Assembly: GCF_002355275.1 (NCBI RefSeq) | Contig: NZ_CP023449.1 | Coordinates: 3,636,001-3,700,000, forward strand | DNA length: 64,000 bases | Source of the DNA: Rhizorhabdus dicambivorans | GTDB lineage: Bacteria > Pseudomonadota > Alphaproteobacteria > Sphingomonadales > Sphingomonadaceae | Reading direction: 5' to 3' | Shown here: positions 9,515-18,411 of the stretch, piece by piece | Position numbering within the stretch: position 1 is the first letter of the stretch | Layout of the letters: every line of letters starts with the position of its first letter | Program-made: the position numbers and the translations under genes | Notes under the pieces: generated by a model | The model's input: the letters and a program-made list of their open reading frames with translations, nothing else | Told to the model about the DNA's origin: nothing | The model's database searches: none

Positions 9515-9609
9515 GTCACCCCAGCGAAGGCTGGGGTCCATGTCTCTCTCCGCACGGGATGACATCGCGGAAGACGACAGACATGGATGCCAGCCTCCGC
9601 TGGCATGAC
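9515..9609. repeat. Paired inverted intergenic repeat (REPIN-like), CCATGTCT subfamily
   Basis: A 95-bp element between serC and serA. The left arm reads GTCACCCCAGCGAAGGCTGG then GGTCCATGTCTCTC. The right arm, read on the other strand, is GTCATGCCAGCGGAGGCTGG then CATCCATGTCTGTC. The CCATGTCT extension and the CTC versus GTC difference between its two ends are shared with the element around the GIY-YIG pseudogene at 11221-11602. Confidence 0.78.
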
Positions 9610-9633
9610 GGTTCACTTCAAGGATGAACTGAC

Positions 9634-11211
9634 ATGCCCAAGGTACTGATTTCCGACAAGATGGATCCGCTCGCCGCCCAGATCTTCCGCAATCGCGGGA
9701 TCGAGGTGGACGAGATCACCGGCAAGACCAAGGACGAGCTGATCGCGATGATCGGCAAATATGACGGCCTCGCCATCCGCTCGGCCACCAAGGTCACCAA
9801 GGATGTACTGGCCGCCGCGACCAACCTGAAGGTCGTCGGCCGCGCCGGCATCGGCGTCGACAATGTCGATATCCCCGCCGCCTCGGCCAAGGGCGTGGTG
9901 GTGATGAACACCCCGTTCGGCAACTCGATCACCACCGCCGAACATGCCATCGCGCTGATGTTCGCCCTCGCCCGCGACCTGCCGGAGGCCGACAAGTCGA
10001 CCCAGGCCGGCAAGTGGGAGAAGAACCGCTTCATGGGCGTCGAGGTGACCAACAAGACCCTCGGCCTGATCGGCGCGGGCAATATCGGCTCGATCGTCGC
10101 CGATCGCGCGATCGGCCTGAAGATGAAGGTCGCCGCCTATGACCCCTTCCTGACCCCGGAGCGCGCGGTCGAGATGGGTGTCGAGAAGGTGACGCTGGAG
10201 GAGCTGCTCGCCCGCGCCGACTTCATCACCCTCCACACGCCGCTGACCGATTCGACCCGGAACATCCTGTCGAAGGAGAATCTGGCCAAGACCAAGAAGG
10301 GCGTGCGCATCGTCAACTGCGCGCGCGGCGGGCTGATCGACGAGGCGGCGCTGAAGGAAGCGCTCGACAGCGGCCATGTCGCGGGCGCCGCTCTCGACGT
10401 CTTCGTCACCGAGCCGGCGACCGAATCGCCGCTGTTCGGGACGCCGGGCTTCATCTCCACGCCGCATCTCGGTGCCTCGACCAACGAGGCGCAGGTCAAC
10501 GTCGCGATCCAGGTCGCCGAGCAGATGGCCGATTTCCTGCTGTCGGGCGGCGTCACCAACGCGCTCAACATGCCGTCGCTGTCAGCCGACGAAGCCCCGA
10601 AGCTGAAGCCCTACATGGCGCTGGCCGAACATCTCGGCGGGCTGGTCGGCCAGCTGGAGGGCGATGCGATCAAGGGCGTCGCCATCGAGGTCGAGGGTGC
10701 GGCCGCCGAGCTCAACCAGAAGCCGATCACCGGCGCGGTGCTGGCGGGGCTGATGCGCGTCTATTCGGACACGGTGAACATGGTCAACGCGCCGTTCCTG
10801 GCCAAGGAGCGCGGTCTCGACCTGCGCGAGGTGCGCCACGACCGCGAGGGCGACTATTCGACCCTCGTGCGCGTGACCGTCACCACCCCGGAAGGCGCCA
10901 AGTCGGTCGCGGGGACGCTGTTCGCCAATGCCGAGCCGCGCCTCGTCGAGATCTTCGGCGTCAAGGTCGAGGCCGACCTGACCGGCGAGATGCTCTACAT
11001 CGTCAATGTCGATGCCCCCGGCTTCATCGGGCGGCTCGGCTCGACCCTGGGCGAGGCGGGCGTCAACATCGGCACCTTCCACCTCGGCCGCCGCTCGGCG
11101 GGTGGCGAGGCGGTGCTGCTGCTCTCGGTCGACACGCCCGTGGACGACGCGCTCAAGGCGAAGATCGCCCAGCTCCCCGGCGTGAAGAGCGCCAAGGCGC
11201 TGCGCTTCTAG
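9634..11211 (+). CDS. serA: D-3-phosphoglycerate dehydrogenase
   Basis: First enzyme of serine synthesis, oxidising 3-phosphoglycerate with NAD. The 525-residue length shows the long form. It has a split substrate-binding domain, a Rossmann domain with GLIGAGNIGSIVADRA (about 145-165), the active-site segments LHTPLT, NCARGGLIDE and PHLGAST, then the allosteric substrate-binding domain (about 320-450) and a C-terminal ACT domain with YIVNVDAPGFIGRLG and VNIGTFHLGR. An AAGGA ribosome site precedes the ATG. Feedback by serine through the ACT domain is expected for this form but not shown by the sequence. Confidence 0.97.
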   Translation: MPKVLISDKMDPLAAQIFRNRGIEVDEITGKTKDELIAMIGKYDGLAIRSATKVTKDVLAAATNLKVVGRAGIGVDNVDIPAASAKGVVVMNTPFGNSITTAEHAIALMFALARDLPEADKSTQAGKWEKNRFMGVEVTNKTLGLIGAGNIGSIVADRAIGLKMKVAAYDPFLTPERAVEMGVEKVTLEELLARADFITLHTPLTDSTRNILSKENLAKTKKGVRIVNCARGGLIDEAALKEALDSGHVAGAALDVFVTEPATESPLFGTPGFISTPHLGASTNEAQVNVAIQVAEQMADFLLSGGVTNALNMPSLSADEAPKLKPYMALAEHLGGLVGQLEGDAIKGVAIEVEGAAAELNQKPITGAVLAGLMRVYSDTVNMVNAPFLAKERGLDLREVRHDREGDYSTLVRVTVTTPEGAKSVAGTLFANAEPRLVEIFGVKVEADLTGEMLYIVNVDAPGFIGRLGSTLGEAGVNIGTFHLGRRSAGGEAVLLLSVDTPVDDALKAKIAQLPGVKSAKALRF

Positions 11212-11220
11212 GCTTTGATA

Positions 11221-11602
11221 GTCGCCCCTGCGAAGGCAGGTGCCCATGTCTCTCCCGGCTAGGCGGTGATCTCGTCATAGAGATCGCGCCAGCCGGGATT
11301 GGCTTTTTCGCTCAGGTCGAGTTTCCAGGCGCGCCGCCATCACTTCAGTGACTTCTCCCGCCAGATGGCGCCTCCGATATCGTCGTGGCGCTCGACATAG
11401 ACCAGACGGGTCAGGCCATGTGCCCGGCAGAATTCAGAACCCTGACCGATACGGTGCAGATATATGCGCTGAGCCAGATCGGCTGGCACACCGATATAGA
11501 GCGTTCCGGAAACGCCGTTGGTCATGATGTAGACGTAGCCGCCCTTCATCCGCCGCACCTTGCGTGGAAACAGACATGGGCACCAGCTTTCGCTGGTGCG
11601 AC
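11221..11602. mobile_element. Repeat-bounded GIY-YIG nuclease cassette (candidate mobile element)
   Basis: A 382-bp unit between serA and hisZ. Its left end is GTCGCCCCTGCGAAGGCAGG followed by TGCCCATGTCTCTC. Its right end, read on the opposite strand, is GTCGCACCAGCGAAAGCTGG followed by TGCCCATGTCTGTT. The ends therefore form imperfect terminal inverted repeats of about 32 bp, each containing a small palindrome. They are the same repeat type as the non-coding element at 9515-9609, with the same left/right difference. The only content is a broken GIY-YIG gene on the minus strand. Calling it mobile is inference from the bounded structure. Confidence 0.55.
11259..11549 (-). pseudogene. GIY-YIG family endonuclease, interrupted by an in-frame stop
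   Basis: Reading from ATG 11549, the protein starts MKGGYVYIMTNGVSGTLYIGV, the GIY-YIG signature, then LAQRIYLHR (catalytic Arg region) and AIWREKSLK, where the family's catalytic Glu lies. It meets TGA at 11340-11342. Beyond the stop, the same frame continues as WRRAWKLDLSEKANPGW and RDLYDEITA to a TAG at 11259-11261, exactly the conserved C-terminus (normally LKxWRRAWKxxLI..NPxWRDLY). A single CGA-to-TGA change would explain it. The gene is thus a nonsense-broken copy, or one read through at low level. An AAGGTG ribosome site precedes the ATG; the left repeat arm begins a few bases after the final stop. Confidence 0.8.
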
Positions 11603-11646
11603 GAACATGTTGAATGAAACACACATGCCGCTATGAGCCTGCACCG

Positions 11647-12762
11647 ATGACCATCGCCCCCGGACTCCTGCCCGAAGGCCTTCGCGATCGCCTGCCCCCG
11701 CAGGCGGAAGCCAGCTCTCACCTGCTGCATCGCGTGATCGTCGCGATCGGGCGTCATGGCTATGCGCGTGTCTCGCCGCCGCTGGCGGAGTTCGAGGAGG
11801 GGCTGGTCGGCCAGCTCAAGTCGGCTGGATCGCGCGACCTGTTCCGCTTCGTCGACCCGGTCTCGCAGCGGACCCTCGCGCTGCGTCCCGACATCACGGC
11901 CCAGGTCGGCCGCATCGCCGCGACCCGCATGGGCCACCGCCCCCGCCCCCTGAGGCTCGCCTATGGCGGGCCGGTGCTCAAGCTCAAGGCCACCCAGCTC
12001 CGTCCCGAGCGCGAACTGACCCAGACAGGGGCGGAACTGATCGGCACCGACAGCGTCGCCGCGGTGATCGAGATATTGCAGGTCGCGATCGAGGCGCTGG
12101 AGGTGGCCGGCGTCACCGGCATCACCGTGGACCTCACCCTGCCCGATCTGGTCGAGACGCTGGCCGCCGGCGCCATGCCGCTGCCGGCCGGGAAGATCGA
12201 TGCCGCGCGCGACATGCTCGACGCCAAGGATGCCGGGGGCCTCGCCGGCCTTGGCGCCTCGGCCTATCTGCCCTTCATCGAAGCCGCCGGGCCGGTTGCC
12301 CCCGCCCTCGCCAAGCTTCGCGCGATCGAGGGCGCGCAGGCGCTCGACAAGAGGCTGGAGGCGATCGAGGCGATCGTCGTCGCGATCGGCGACCGCGTCA
12401 GTCTGACGCTCGACCCGACCGAACGGCATGGCTTCGAATATCAGCGCTGGATCGGCTTCTCGCTGTTCGGCGAAGGCCTGTCGGGAGAGATCGGCCGGGG
12501 CGGCACCTACAGCATCGTCCATCCTGACGGATCGGAGGAGAAGGCGACGGGCTTCTCGCTCTATCTCGATCCGCTGGTTGATGTCGGGCTCGGTGCGGTC
12601 GAGCACAAGCGCGTCTTCCTGCCGCTCGGCACCGATCCGGCGACGAGCGCGAAGCTGCGCGCCGAAGACTGGATCACCATCGCCGCCGTGTCCGAGGCGG
12701 ACGATGCCGCAGCCCTGGGCTGCACCCACATCCTGCGCGACGGCCATCCCGTCGCGCTCTGA
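11647..12762 (+). CDS. hisZ: ATP phosphoribosyltransferase regulatory subunit HisZ
   Basis: HisZ is a catalytically dead paralogue of histidyl-tRNA synthetase that activates short-form HisG in the first step of histidine synthesis. The start MTIAPGLLPEG matches family N-termini. The class II synthetase fold shows in ALRPDITAQVGRIAATR and ERELTQTGAELIG, while the HisRS-specific histidine motifs and anticodon-binding domain are absent, and the length of 371 residues fits. hisG is not in the window, so the partner must be encoded elsewhere. purA starts 18 bp after its stop, forming a likely operon. Confidence 0.93.
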   Translation: MTIAPGLLPEGLRDRLPPQAEASSHLLHRVIVAIGRHGYARVSPPLAEFEEGLVGQLKSAGSRDLFRFVDPVSQRTLALRPDITAQVGRIAATRMGHRPRPLRLAYGGPVLKLKATQLRPERELTQTGAELIGTDSVAAVIEILQVAIEALEVAGVTGITVDLTLPDLVETLAAGAMPLPAGKIDAARDMLDAKDAGGLAGLGASAYLPFIEAAGPVAPALAKLRAIEGAQALDKRLEAIEAIVVAIGDRVSLTLDPTERHGFEYQRWIGFSLFGEGLSGEIGRGGTYSIVHPDGSEEKATGFSLYLDPLVDVGLGAVEHKRVFLPLGTDPATSAKLRAEDWITIAAVSEADDAAALGCTHILRDGHPVAL

Positions 12763-12780
12763 ACGAAACGGAAAGCGTTA

Positions 12781-14070
12781 ATGGCCAACGTCACGGTGAT
12801 CGGCGCCCAATGGGGCGATGAGGGCAAGGGCAAGATCGTCGACTGGCTGGCCGAGCGCGCCGATGTCGTGGTGCGCTTCCAGGGCGGGCACAATGCCGGC
12901 CACACACTGGTCGTCTCGGGCAAGACCTACAAGCTCAGCCTGCTGCCCTCCGGCATCGTGCGCGGCACCCTGTCGGTGATCGGCAACGGCGTTGTGTTCG
13001 ATCCCTGGCACTTCCGCGACGAGGTCGCCAAGCTCCAGGGCCAAGGCGTCGAGATCGGCCCCGACAATCTGCAGATCGCCGAGACCGCGCCGCTGATCCT
13101 GCCCTTCCACCGCGACCTCGACGGGCTGCGCGAGGATGCCAGCGGATCAGGCAAGATCGGCACCACCCGGCGCGGCATCGGCCCCGCCTATGAGGACAAG
13201 GTCGGCCGCCGCGCGATCCGGGTCTGCGACCTCGCCCATCTCGACGATCTGGAACTGCAGCTCGACCGCATCTGCGCGCACCATGACGCGCTGCGCGCCG
13301 GCTTCAACGAAGCGCCGATCGACCGCGAGCAGCTCAAGGCGCAGCTGGCCGAGATCGCCGACTTCATTCTGCCCTTCGCCAAGCCGGTGTGGCTGACCCT
13401 CAACGAGGCGCGCAAGGCCGGCCGCCGCATCCTGTTCGAAGGCGCGCAGGGCGTGCTGCTCGATATCGATCACGGCACCTATCCGTTCGTCACCTCGTCG
13501 AACACCATCGCCGGCACCGCCTCGGGCGGCTCGGGCCTCGGCCCGTCGGCGGCGGGCTTCGTGCTCGGTATCGTCAAGGCCTACACCACCCGCGTCGGCT
13601 CCGGCCCCTTCCCGTCCGAGCTGGAAGACGAGATCGGCCAGCGGCTGGGCGAGCGCGGCCATGAGTTCGGCACCGTCACCGGCCGCAAGCGCCGCTGTGG
13701 CTGGTTCGACGCGGTGCTGGTGCGCCAGTCGGCCGCCGTCTCGGGCATCACCGGCGTGGCGCTGACCAAGCTCGACGTGCTCGACGGCTTCGACGAGTTG
13801 AAGATCTGCATCGGCTACAAGCTCGACGGCAAGACCTACGACTATCTGCCGCCGCATCCGCAGGATCAGGCCCGGGTCGAGCCGATCTACGAGACGATCG
13901 GGGGCTGGAGCGAGTCGACCGCCGGCGCGCGCAGTTGGGCCGAGCTTCCCGCCCAGGCGATCAAATATATCCGCCGGGTCGAGGAGCTGATCCAGTGCCC
14001 GGTCGCGCTGGTCTCGACCAGCCCCGAGCGCGAGGACACGATCCTGGTCCGCGATCCCTTCGCGGATTGA
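12781..14070 (+). CDS. purA: Adenylosuccinate synthetase
   Basis: Joins IMP and aspartate with GTP to give adenylosuccinate, toward AMP. The 429-residue protein has the P-loop-like [10 protein letters not shown] at the N-terminus, [10 protein letters not shown], the IMP loop [30 protein letters not shown], and [10 protein letters not shown]. All segments are intact and length is standard. It is the second gene of the hisZ-purA pair and is followed by a hairpin before the convergent DUF885 gene. Confidence 0.98.
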   Translation: MANVTVIGAQWGDEGKGKIVDWLAERADVVVRFQGGHNAGHTLVVSGKTYKLSLLPSGIVRGTLSVIGNGVVFDPWHFRDEVAKLQGQGVEIGPDNLQIAETAPLILPFHRDLDGLREDASGSGKIGTTRRGIGPAYEDKVGRRAIRVCDLAHLDDLELQLDRICAHHDALRAGFNEAPIDREQLKAQLAEIADFILPFAKPVWLTLNEARKAGRRILFEGAQGVLLDIDHGTYPFVTSSNTIAGTASGGSGLGPSAAGFVLGIVKAYTTRVGSGPFPSELEDEIGQRLGERGHEFGTVTGRKRRCGWFDAVLVRQSAAVSGITGVALTKLDVLDGFDELKICIGYKLDGKTYDYLPPHPQDQARVEPIYETIGGWSESTAGARSWAELPAQAIKYIRRVEELIQCPVALVSTSPEREDTILVRDPFAD

Positions 14071-14079
14071 CCTTCGGCC

Positions 14080-14109
14080 TGCCGGGCACCGGAACTCGGT
14101 GCACCGGCA
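14080..14109. terminator. Strong hairpin between convergent purA and DUF885 gene
   Basis: TGCCGG-GCACCG pairs with CGGTGC-a-CCGGCA: a 12-bp stem with one bulge and a five-base loop. It lacks a T tract on either side, so termination is inferred from its location between two convergent genes. Confidence 0.4.
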
Positions 14110-14127
14110 ACCCGAAAGACAAACCGC

Positions 14128-15969
14128 CTATCCCTGGGCGAGCACCGCCTTCGTGCGGGCCTCGACGAGCCGCTCCATCACGGTAAGCGGCATCGCGCCG
14201 CTCTTCAGCACGTCGTGGAAATATCGGATGTCGAACTTCGCCCCCAGCGCCTTCTGGGCGTTTGCACGCGCGCGCACCCAGGCCATGTGACCGACCTTGT
14301 AGGAACAGGCCTGCCCCGGCTGGGTGCAGTAGCGCTCGACCTCGCGCTGGGAGCGCGGCTGGGCGAAGCCGGTCGTCTCCACCATATAGGCGGTCGCCTT
14401 CTCCCGATCCCATTTCTTGGTGTGGATACCCGTGTCGACCACAAGCCGCGCCGCGCGGAACAGGAAGGACTGGAGGTAGCCGGCCCGCTCGATCGGCCCG
14501 GCATAGCCGCCAAGCTCGTCCGCCAGCTGCTCGGCATAGAGCGCCCAGCCCTCGCTGTACGCGCCGAAGAAGCTGATCTTGCGCAGGGTGGGGATATCCT
14601 TCGATTCCTGCGCCAGGCTGATCTGGAGATGATGGCCGGGCACGCCTTCATGATAGGTCAGCGAAGGCAGTGTATATTTCGGCCAGTCGCCGGTTTCCTT
14701 GAGGTTGATGAAATAGATCGCCGGGCGCGAGCCATCGAGCGTCGCGCGCTTGTAATAGCCGTTCGAGGCGCCGTCCTGGATGTCGACCGGTACCGCGCGG
14801 ATCTCCAGCGGGGCGGACGGGACATGCGAGAAGACCTGCGGCAGCTTCGCATACATCGCCTTCACCCCCTCGTTAAGCGACGCGATCAGCGCGGCGCGGC
14901 CCTCGGTGCTGTCAGCGTAGAGCTGCTTCGGATCCCGGTTAAGCGCGATGAGCCTTTCGCCGACGCTGCCCTGGGTCAGGCCTTCGCCCTTGAGGATCGA
15001 ATCCAGCTCGGCGCTGATCTGGGCGACCTGCTCGAGGCCCATCTGGTGGACTTCCGCGGGCGTGAAATTGGTGGTGGTCGCCTGGGCTAGCGCGGCGGCG
15101 TAGATCGCGTCGCCCTGCGGCACCCGCCAGATGCCGGCGCCGGCCGGCGTTTTGCCACGCAGTTCCTTCATCAGTGCGATCTGGCGGTCCAGCGCGGGAT
15201 AGACCTTGTCGCGGACCAGCGCCGCGGCCGGCGTGGCGAAATCGCCCTCGATGCCCTTTTCCCGCGCGCGGCGAACCAGCGATCCAACCAGGCCGTTATT
15301 ATCGGCCGGCGCGTTGCGCAGCTTCTCCATCTGGCCGATCGTCAGGTCGATCGAGAAATCGGGCGGGATGAAGCCGCGCTCGGCGCGGGCACGGGCCACC
15401 TCGGTATCGCCATCGAGCACCCCGGCAAAGGCCTCCAGCCGCGCGAGATAGGCTTCGCAATCGGCCCGGTCGGCGATGACATGGGTGGCGTTCAGGAAAT
15501 CGGGAATCTCGAAATAGGCGCCGCCCTGCTGGAAGATGCGATAGGGCCTGATCACGCTGTCGATATCGAACTTCTCGGACGGCAGTATCTGGTTGCGCGC
15601 CGAATAGATCACGATCTCGCGATTGAGTGCTGCAGCGGGGGAGAGCCCGGCCGTCGGGAACGCCTCCAGTTCGGCCAGCCACTTGCGGTTGCGGGCAAGG
15701 TCTTCCCGCATGTCGGCCTCGCGATTGCCGTCGAGCCGGCTCTTGGCGGCCTTGCGGGCGCCCTTGTCATAGCCGAGCCCGGTGGCGAACTCGGGAGAAT
15801 GATTCAGCGTGTCGTTGAAGATGCGCTCGAACAGCGCATTGAGCGCGGCGTCACTGCCCGGTTCCGGCGGTGCGGCAGCGCTGGCGGCCTGGGCGAATCC
15901 GGCGGTAGGAAGAAGTCCGGCGATAAGCGCGGCGGTACCGGCCGTGGCGATGAAACTGCGACGATCCAT
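14128..15969 (-). CDS. DUF885 family protein, Tat-exported zinc peptidase-like
   Basis: DUF885 proteins look like zinc metallopeptidases; the signature here is YHEGVPGHHLQ (HExxxxHH-type) about 430 residues into the mature chain. The start at MDRRSFIATAGTAALIAG gives a twin-arginine signal peptide (DRRSFI) with likely cleavage after GFAQA; upstream residues in the longer frame look non-coding. Other conserved stretches include YYKRATLDGSRPAIYFIN, GWALYAEQLADELG and a C-terminal KVGHMAWVRARANA. The start is preceded by AAGGA. It probably cleaves short peptides in the periplasm, but no substrate is known from context. Convergent with purA. Confidence 0.88.
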   Translation of the reverse strand: MDRRSFIATAGTAALIAGLLPTAGFAQAASAAAPPEPGSDAALNALFERIFNDTLNHSPEFATGLGYDKGARKAAKSRLDGNREADMREDLARNRKWLAELEAFPTAGLSPAAALNREIVIYSARNQILPSEKFDIDSVIRPYRIFQQGGAYFEIPDFLNATHVIADRADCEAYLARLEAFAGVLDGDTEVARARAERGFIPPDFSIDLTIGQMEKLRNAPADNNGLVGSLVRRAREKGIEGDFATPAAALVRDKVYPALDRQIALMKELRGKTPAGAGIWRVPQGDAIYAAALAQATTTNFTPAEVHQMGLEQVAQISAELDSILKGEGLTQGSVGERLIALNRDPKQLYADSTEGRAALIASLNEGVKAMYAKLPQVFSHVPSAPLEIRAVPVDIQDGASNGYYKRATLDGSRPAIYFINLKETGDWPKYTLPSLTYHEGVPGHHLQISLAQESKDIPTLRKISFFGAYSEGWALYAEQLADELGGYAGPIERAGYLQSFLFRAARLVVDTGIHTKKWDREKATAYMVETTGFAQPRSQREVERYCTQPGQACSYKVGHMAWVRARANAQKALGAKFDIRYFHDVLKSGAMPLTVMERLVEARTKAVLAQG

Positions 15970-16041
15970 GGAAAGAAATCCTTCGAAAGCAATCTGCTGA
16001 CAGCCTTGTAGGCGCAAGTGCAACCGAATGGCCAGACCGTA

Positions 16042-16857
16042 TTAGCCAGGTAGGGCAGTGTCCTGGCGACGGACCGAGACGCTCTGCTCGATCAGCTCCG
16101 CTGTGCCGAAGATCGTCATGAAGGCGATGTCGGTGGCGTCGCGCCCCACCGCGATCCGCACCAGCCCGTCGTGCGGGGCAAGTTCGGTCGGATCGACCAG
16201 ATACCAGTCGCCGGCCAGCCACACCTCCACCACCGCATGGAAATCGGGCGGGTCGAGATCCCAGGCATAGGCCGACACAAGCCGCGCCGGAACGCCCGCC
16301 GCCCGCGCGAAACTGGCGAGCAGATGGGCGAAGTCGCGGCACACACCCTGGCGCGAGACGAACACGTCGACCGCCGTCGTCCGCGCATCACTCGCCCCTG
16401 GGCAATAGTCGAGATGCTCGCGAATCCATTTCGCCATCGCCAGCACGCGCGCGCCGTGATTGGCACCCGGAAACTCCCGCTCGACAAAGGCCTCGAACCG
16501 ATCGGCCTCGCAATAGCGGCTCGGCCACAGATAGGGGATCACCGAGGCCGGAAGCTCGCGGCGCGGAGTGATGGGCAGTTCGTCGATCGTCACCGGGCGC
16601 CGGTCGAGTTCCACCTCGGCGCTGTAGCGTGCCTGAAAATCGCCTTCGGCGCGCATCCATGTGCGCCGGCCTATGCCGTCCTCGCCATCGATGGCGCGCA
16701 GCGGCCCAACACCGTCGATCACCAGGCGGTCGCCGATCAGCGCCTGATCGGGGAGCTGTGCCACCTCGACGGTCAGCAGTACGTCGGCCGGTTCGGCGAA
16801 ATGATAACGAAGATCGGTTTCGATGGTCAGGCGCACGGGGGTTCCTCCGTTGGCCAT
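16042..16857 (-). CDS. Transglutaminase-like cysteine peptidase family protein
   Basis: The protein has an N-terminal beta-rich domain (about 1-130) and a transglutaminase-like core. Its catalytic triad is visible: Cys in RQGVCRDFAHLL, His in PDFHAVVEVWL and Asp in WYLVDPTE. No signal peptide or membrane helix is evident, so it is likely cytoplasmic. It is divergent from the qmcA-nfeD pair and stands apart from the two transglutaminases of the 38.5-45.3 kb cluster, though it is of the same broad family. Bacterial members are usually peptidases or amidases rather than crosslinkers. Confidence 0.85.
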   Translation of the reverse strand: MANGGTPVRLTIETDLRYHFAEPADVLLTVEVAQLPDQALIGDRLVIDGVGPLRAIDGEDGIGRRTWMRAEGDFQARYSAEVELDRRPVTIDELPITPRRELPASVIPYLWPSRYCEADRFEAFVEREFPGANHGARVLAMAKWIREHLDYCPGASDARTTAVDVFVSRQGVCRDFAHLLASFARAAGVPARLVSAYAWDLDPPDFHAVVEVWLAGDWYLVDPTELAPHDGLVRIAVGRDATDIAFMTIFGTAELIEQSVSVRRQDTALPG

Positions 16858-16945
16858 GACCCGGGACGGGGCGGAAAGTTCCGGTTTCGCTATGAACTGC
16901 GGGCGGACACGCTATCATGCCGCGTCCAACAAGGGAGAGCGAAAC

Positions 16946-17950
16946 ATGACGATCGCGGCCATATTGTTCGCGGCAATCGCCTTCCTGGCGATCATCTTCG
17001 TCTTTTCGGCGGTCACGGTGGTCCGCCAGGGATTCGAATATACGATCGAGCGGTTCGGCCGCTACACCAAGACCGCACAGCCCGGCTTCACGCTGATCAT
17101 GCCGTTCATCGACCGGATCGGCCGCCGCATCAACATGATGGAGCAGGTGCTCGACATTCCCGGGCAGGAGATCATTACCAAGGACAATGCGATGGTCTCG
17201 GTCGACGGGGTCGTCTTCTTCCAGGTGCTCGATCCGGTGAAAGCGGCCTATGAAGTGGCCGACCTCTATCGCGCGCTGCTCAACCTGACGACGACCAACC
17301 TGCGCACGGTGATGGGCTCGATGGACCTCGACGAGACGCTGTCCAAGCGCGATGAGATCAACGCACGGCTGCTCAGCGTCGTCGACCATGCGACCAGCGC
17401 CTGGGGCGTCAAGCTGACCCGCGTAGAGCTCAAGGACATCCGCCCGCCTGCGGACATCGTCAACGCGATGGGCCGCCAGATGAAGGCCGAGCGCGAGAAG
17501 CGCGCGCTGATCCTCGAATCCGAAGGCCAGCGCGCCTCCGAGATCCTCAAGGCCGAAGGACAGAAGCAGAGCCAGATACTCCAGGCCGAGGGCCGCCGCG
17601 AGAGCGCCTTCCGCGACGCCGAGGCACGCGAGCGCGCCGCCGAGGCGGAGGCCAACGCCACCCGCGTCGTTTCCGAGGCGATCGAGAATGGCGAGGCGCT
17701 GGCGATCAACTATTTCGTCGCGCAGAAATATGTCGAGGCCGTGGGCAAGTTCGCGACGTCGCCCAATGCCAAGACGATCCTCTTCCCGGTCGAGGCGACC
17801 CAGCTGATCGGCACGATCGGCGGTATCGGCGCGCTGGCCAAGGCGGCGCTGGGCGAAGACGGTTCGCCCGTCCCGCCGCCCCCGGCCACCAGGCCCCGGC
17901 AGCGCGGCGCGGTTCCCTCGGTGCCGTTTTCGACGGACGGGCCGGCATGA
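16946..17950 (+). CDS. SPFH/Band 7 membrane protein, QmcA/stomatin family
   Basis: SPFH proteins form large ring assemblies on membranes and often work with proteases. The start MTIAAILFAAIAFL follows an AAGGGAGAG ribosome site; residues 2-24 form the single membrane anchor. The Band 7 domain follows (VVRQGFEYTIERFGRYT, PFIDRIGRRINMMEQVLDIP in part), then an Ala/Glu/Arg-rich coiled coil (about 190-255) and a C-terminal oligomerisation segment. It overlaps the NfeD gene by four bases (ATGA), the usual operon partner. The Pro-rich last 25 residues are specific to this lineage. Confidence 0.93.
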   Translation: MTIAAILFAAIAFLAIIFVFSAVTVVRQGFEYTIERFGRYTKTAQPGFTLIMPFIDRIGRRINMMEQVLDIPGQEIITKDNAMVSVDGVVFFQVLDPVKAAYEVADLYRALLNLTTTNLRTVMGSMDLDETLSKRDEINARLLSVVDHATSAWGVKLTRVELKDIRPPADIVNAMGRQMKAEREKRALILESEGQRASEILKAEGQKQSQILQAEGRRESAFRDAEARERAAEAEANATRVVSEAIENGEALAINYFVAQKYVEAVGKFATSPNAKTILFPVEATQLIGTIGGIGALAKAALGEDGSPVPPPPATRPRQRGAVPSVPFSTDGPA

Positions 17951-18396
17951 GCGAGCTTTTCGCCCAGATCGACCCGCGCTGGGGCTGGCTGGTGGCGGGC
18001 GCGCTGCTCGCCACGGCCGAACTGGTGGTGCCCGGCGTCTTCCTGATCTGGATCGCGCTGGCGGCGTTCCTGACCGGACTGATCGCGCTGCTGTTCGCAC
18101 CGCCGCTCGCGGTCGACTTCGCGATCTTCGCGGTGGCGGCAGTCGCCTCCATTTACGGCGGCCGCTTCCTCTACCGCCGCGCAGCCGACGAGGCGCCCGA
18201 ACCATTGCTCAACAAGCGCGCCCAGCGCACGATCGGCAAAAGGGTGACGATCTGCGAAGCGATAAGCGGCGGCTATGGCCGCGCCACCGACGGCGACAGC
18301 TTCTGGGCCGCGAAGGGACCCGACATGGCCGCCGGCACGATCGCGACGGTGGTGGCGATGGAGGAGAATATGCTGGTGGTGGAGCCGGCGGTCTGA
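17947..18396 (+). CDS. NfeD family membrane protein
   Basis: NfeD proteins carry membrane helices and a C-terminal OB-fold and pair with SPFH proteins. This short form (149 residues) lacks the ClpP-like protease domain. It has helices at about 14-38 and 40-70, then a soluble OB domain with RTIGKRVTICEAI, GDSFWAAKGPDMAAGTIATVVAMEEN in part, and ending in LVVEPAV. It overlaps the QmcA-like gene by four bases, so translation is probably coupled. The pair probably assembles in one membrane complex. Confidence 0.9.
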   Translation: MSELFAQIDPRWGWLVAGALLATAELVVPGVFLIWIALAAFLTGLIALLFAPPLAVDFAIFAVAAVASIYGGRFLYRRAADEAPEPLLNKRAQRTIGKRVTICEAISGGYGRATDGDSFWAAKGPDMAAGTIATVVAMEENMLVVEPAV

Positions 18397-18411
18397 ACCG
18401 TCGCGCCTGCC

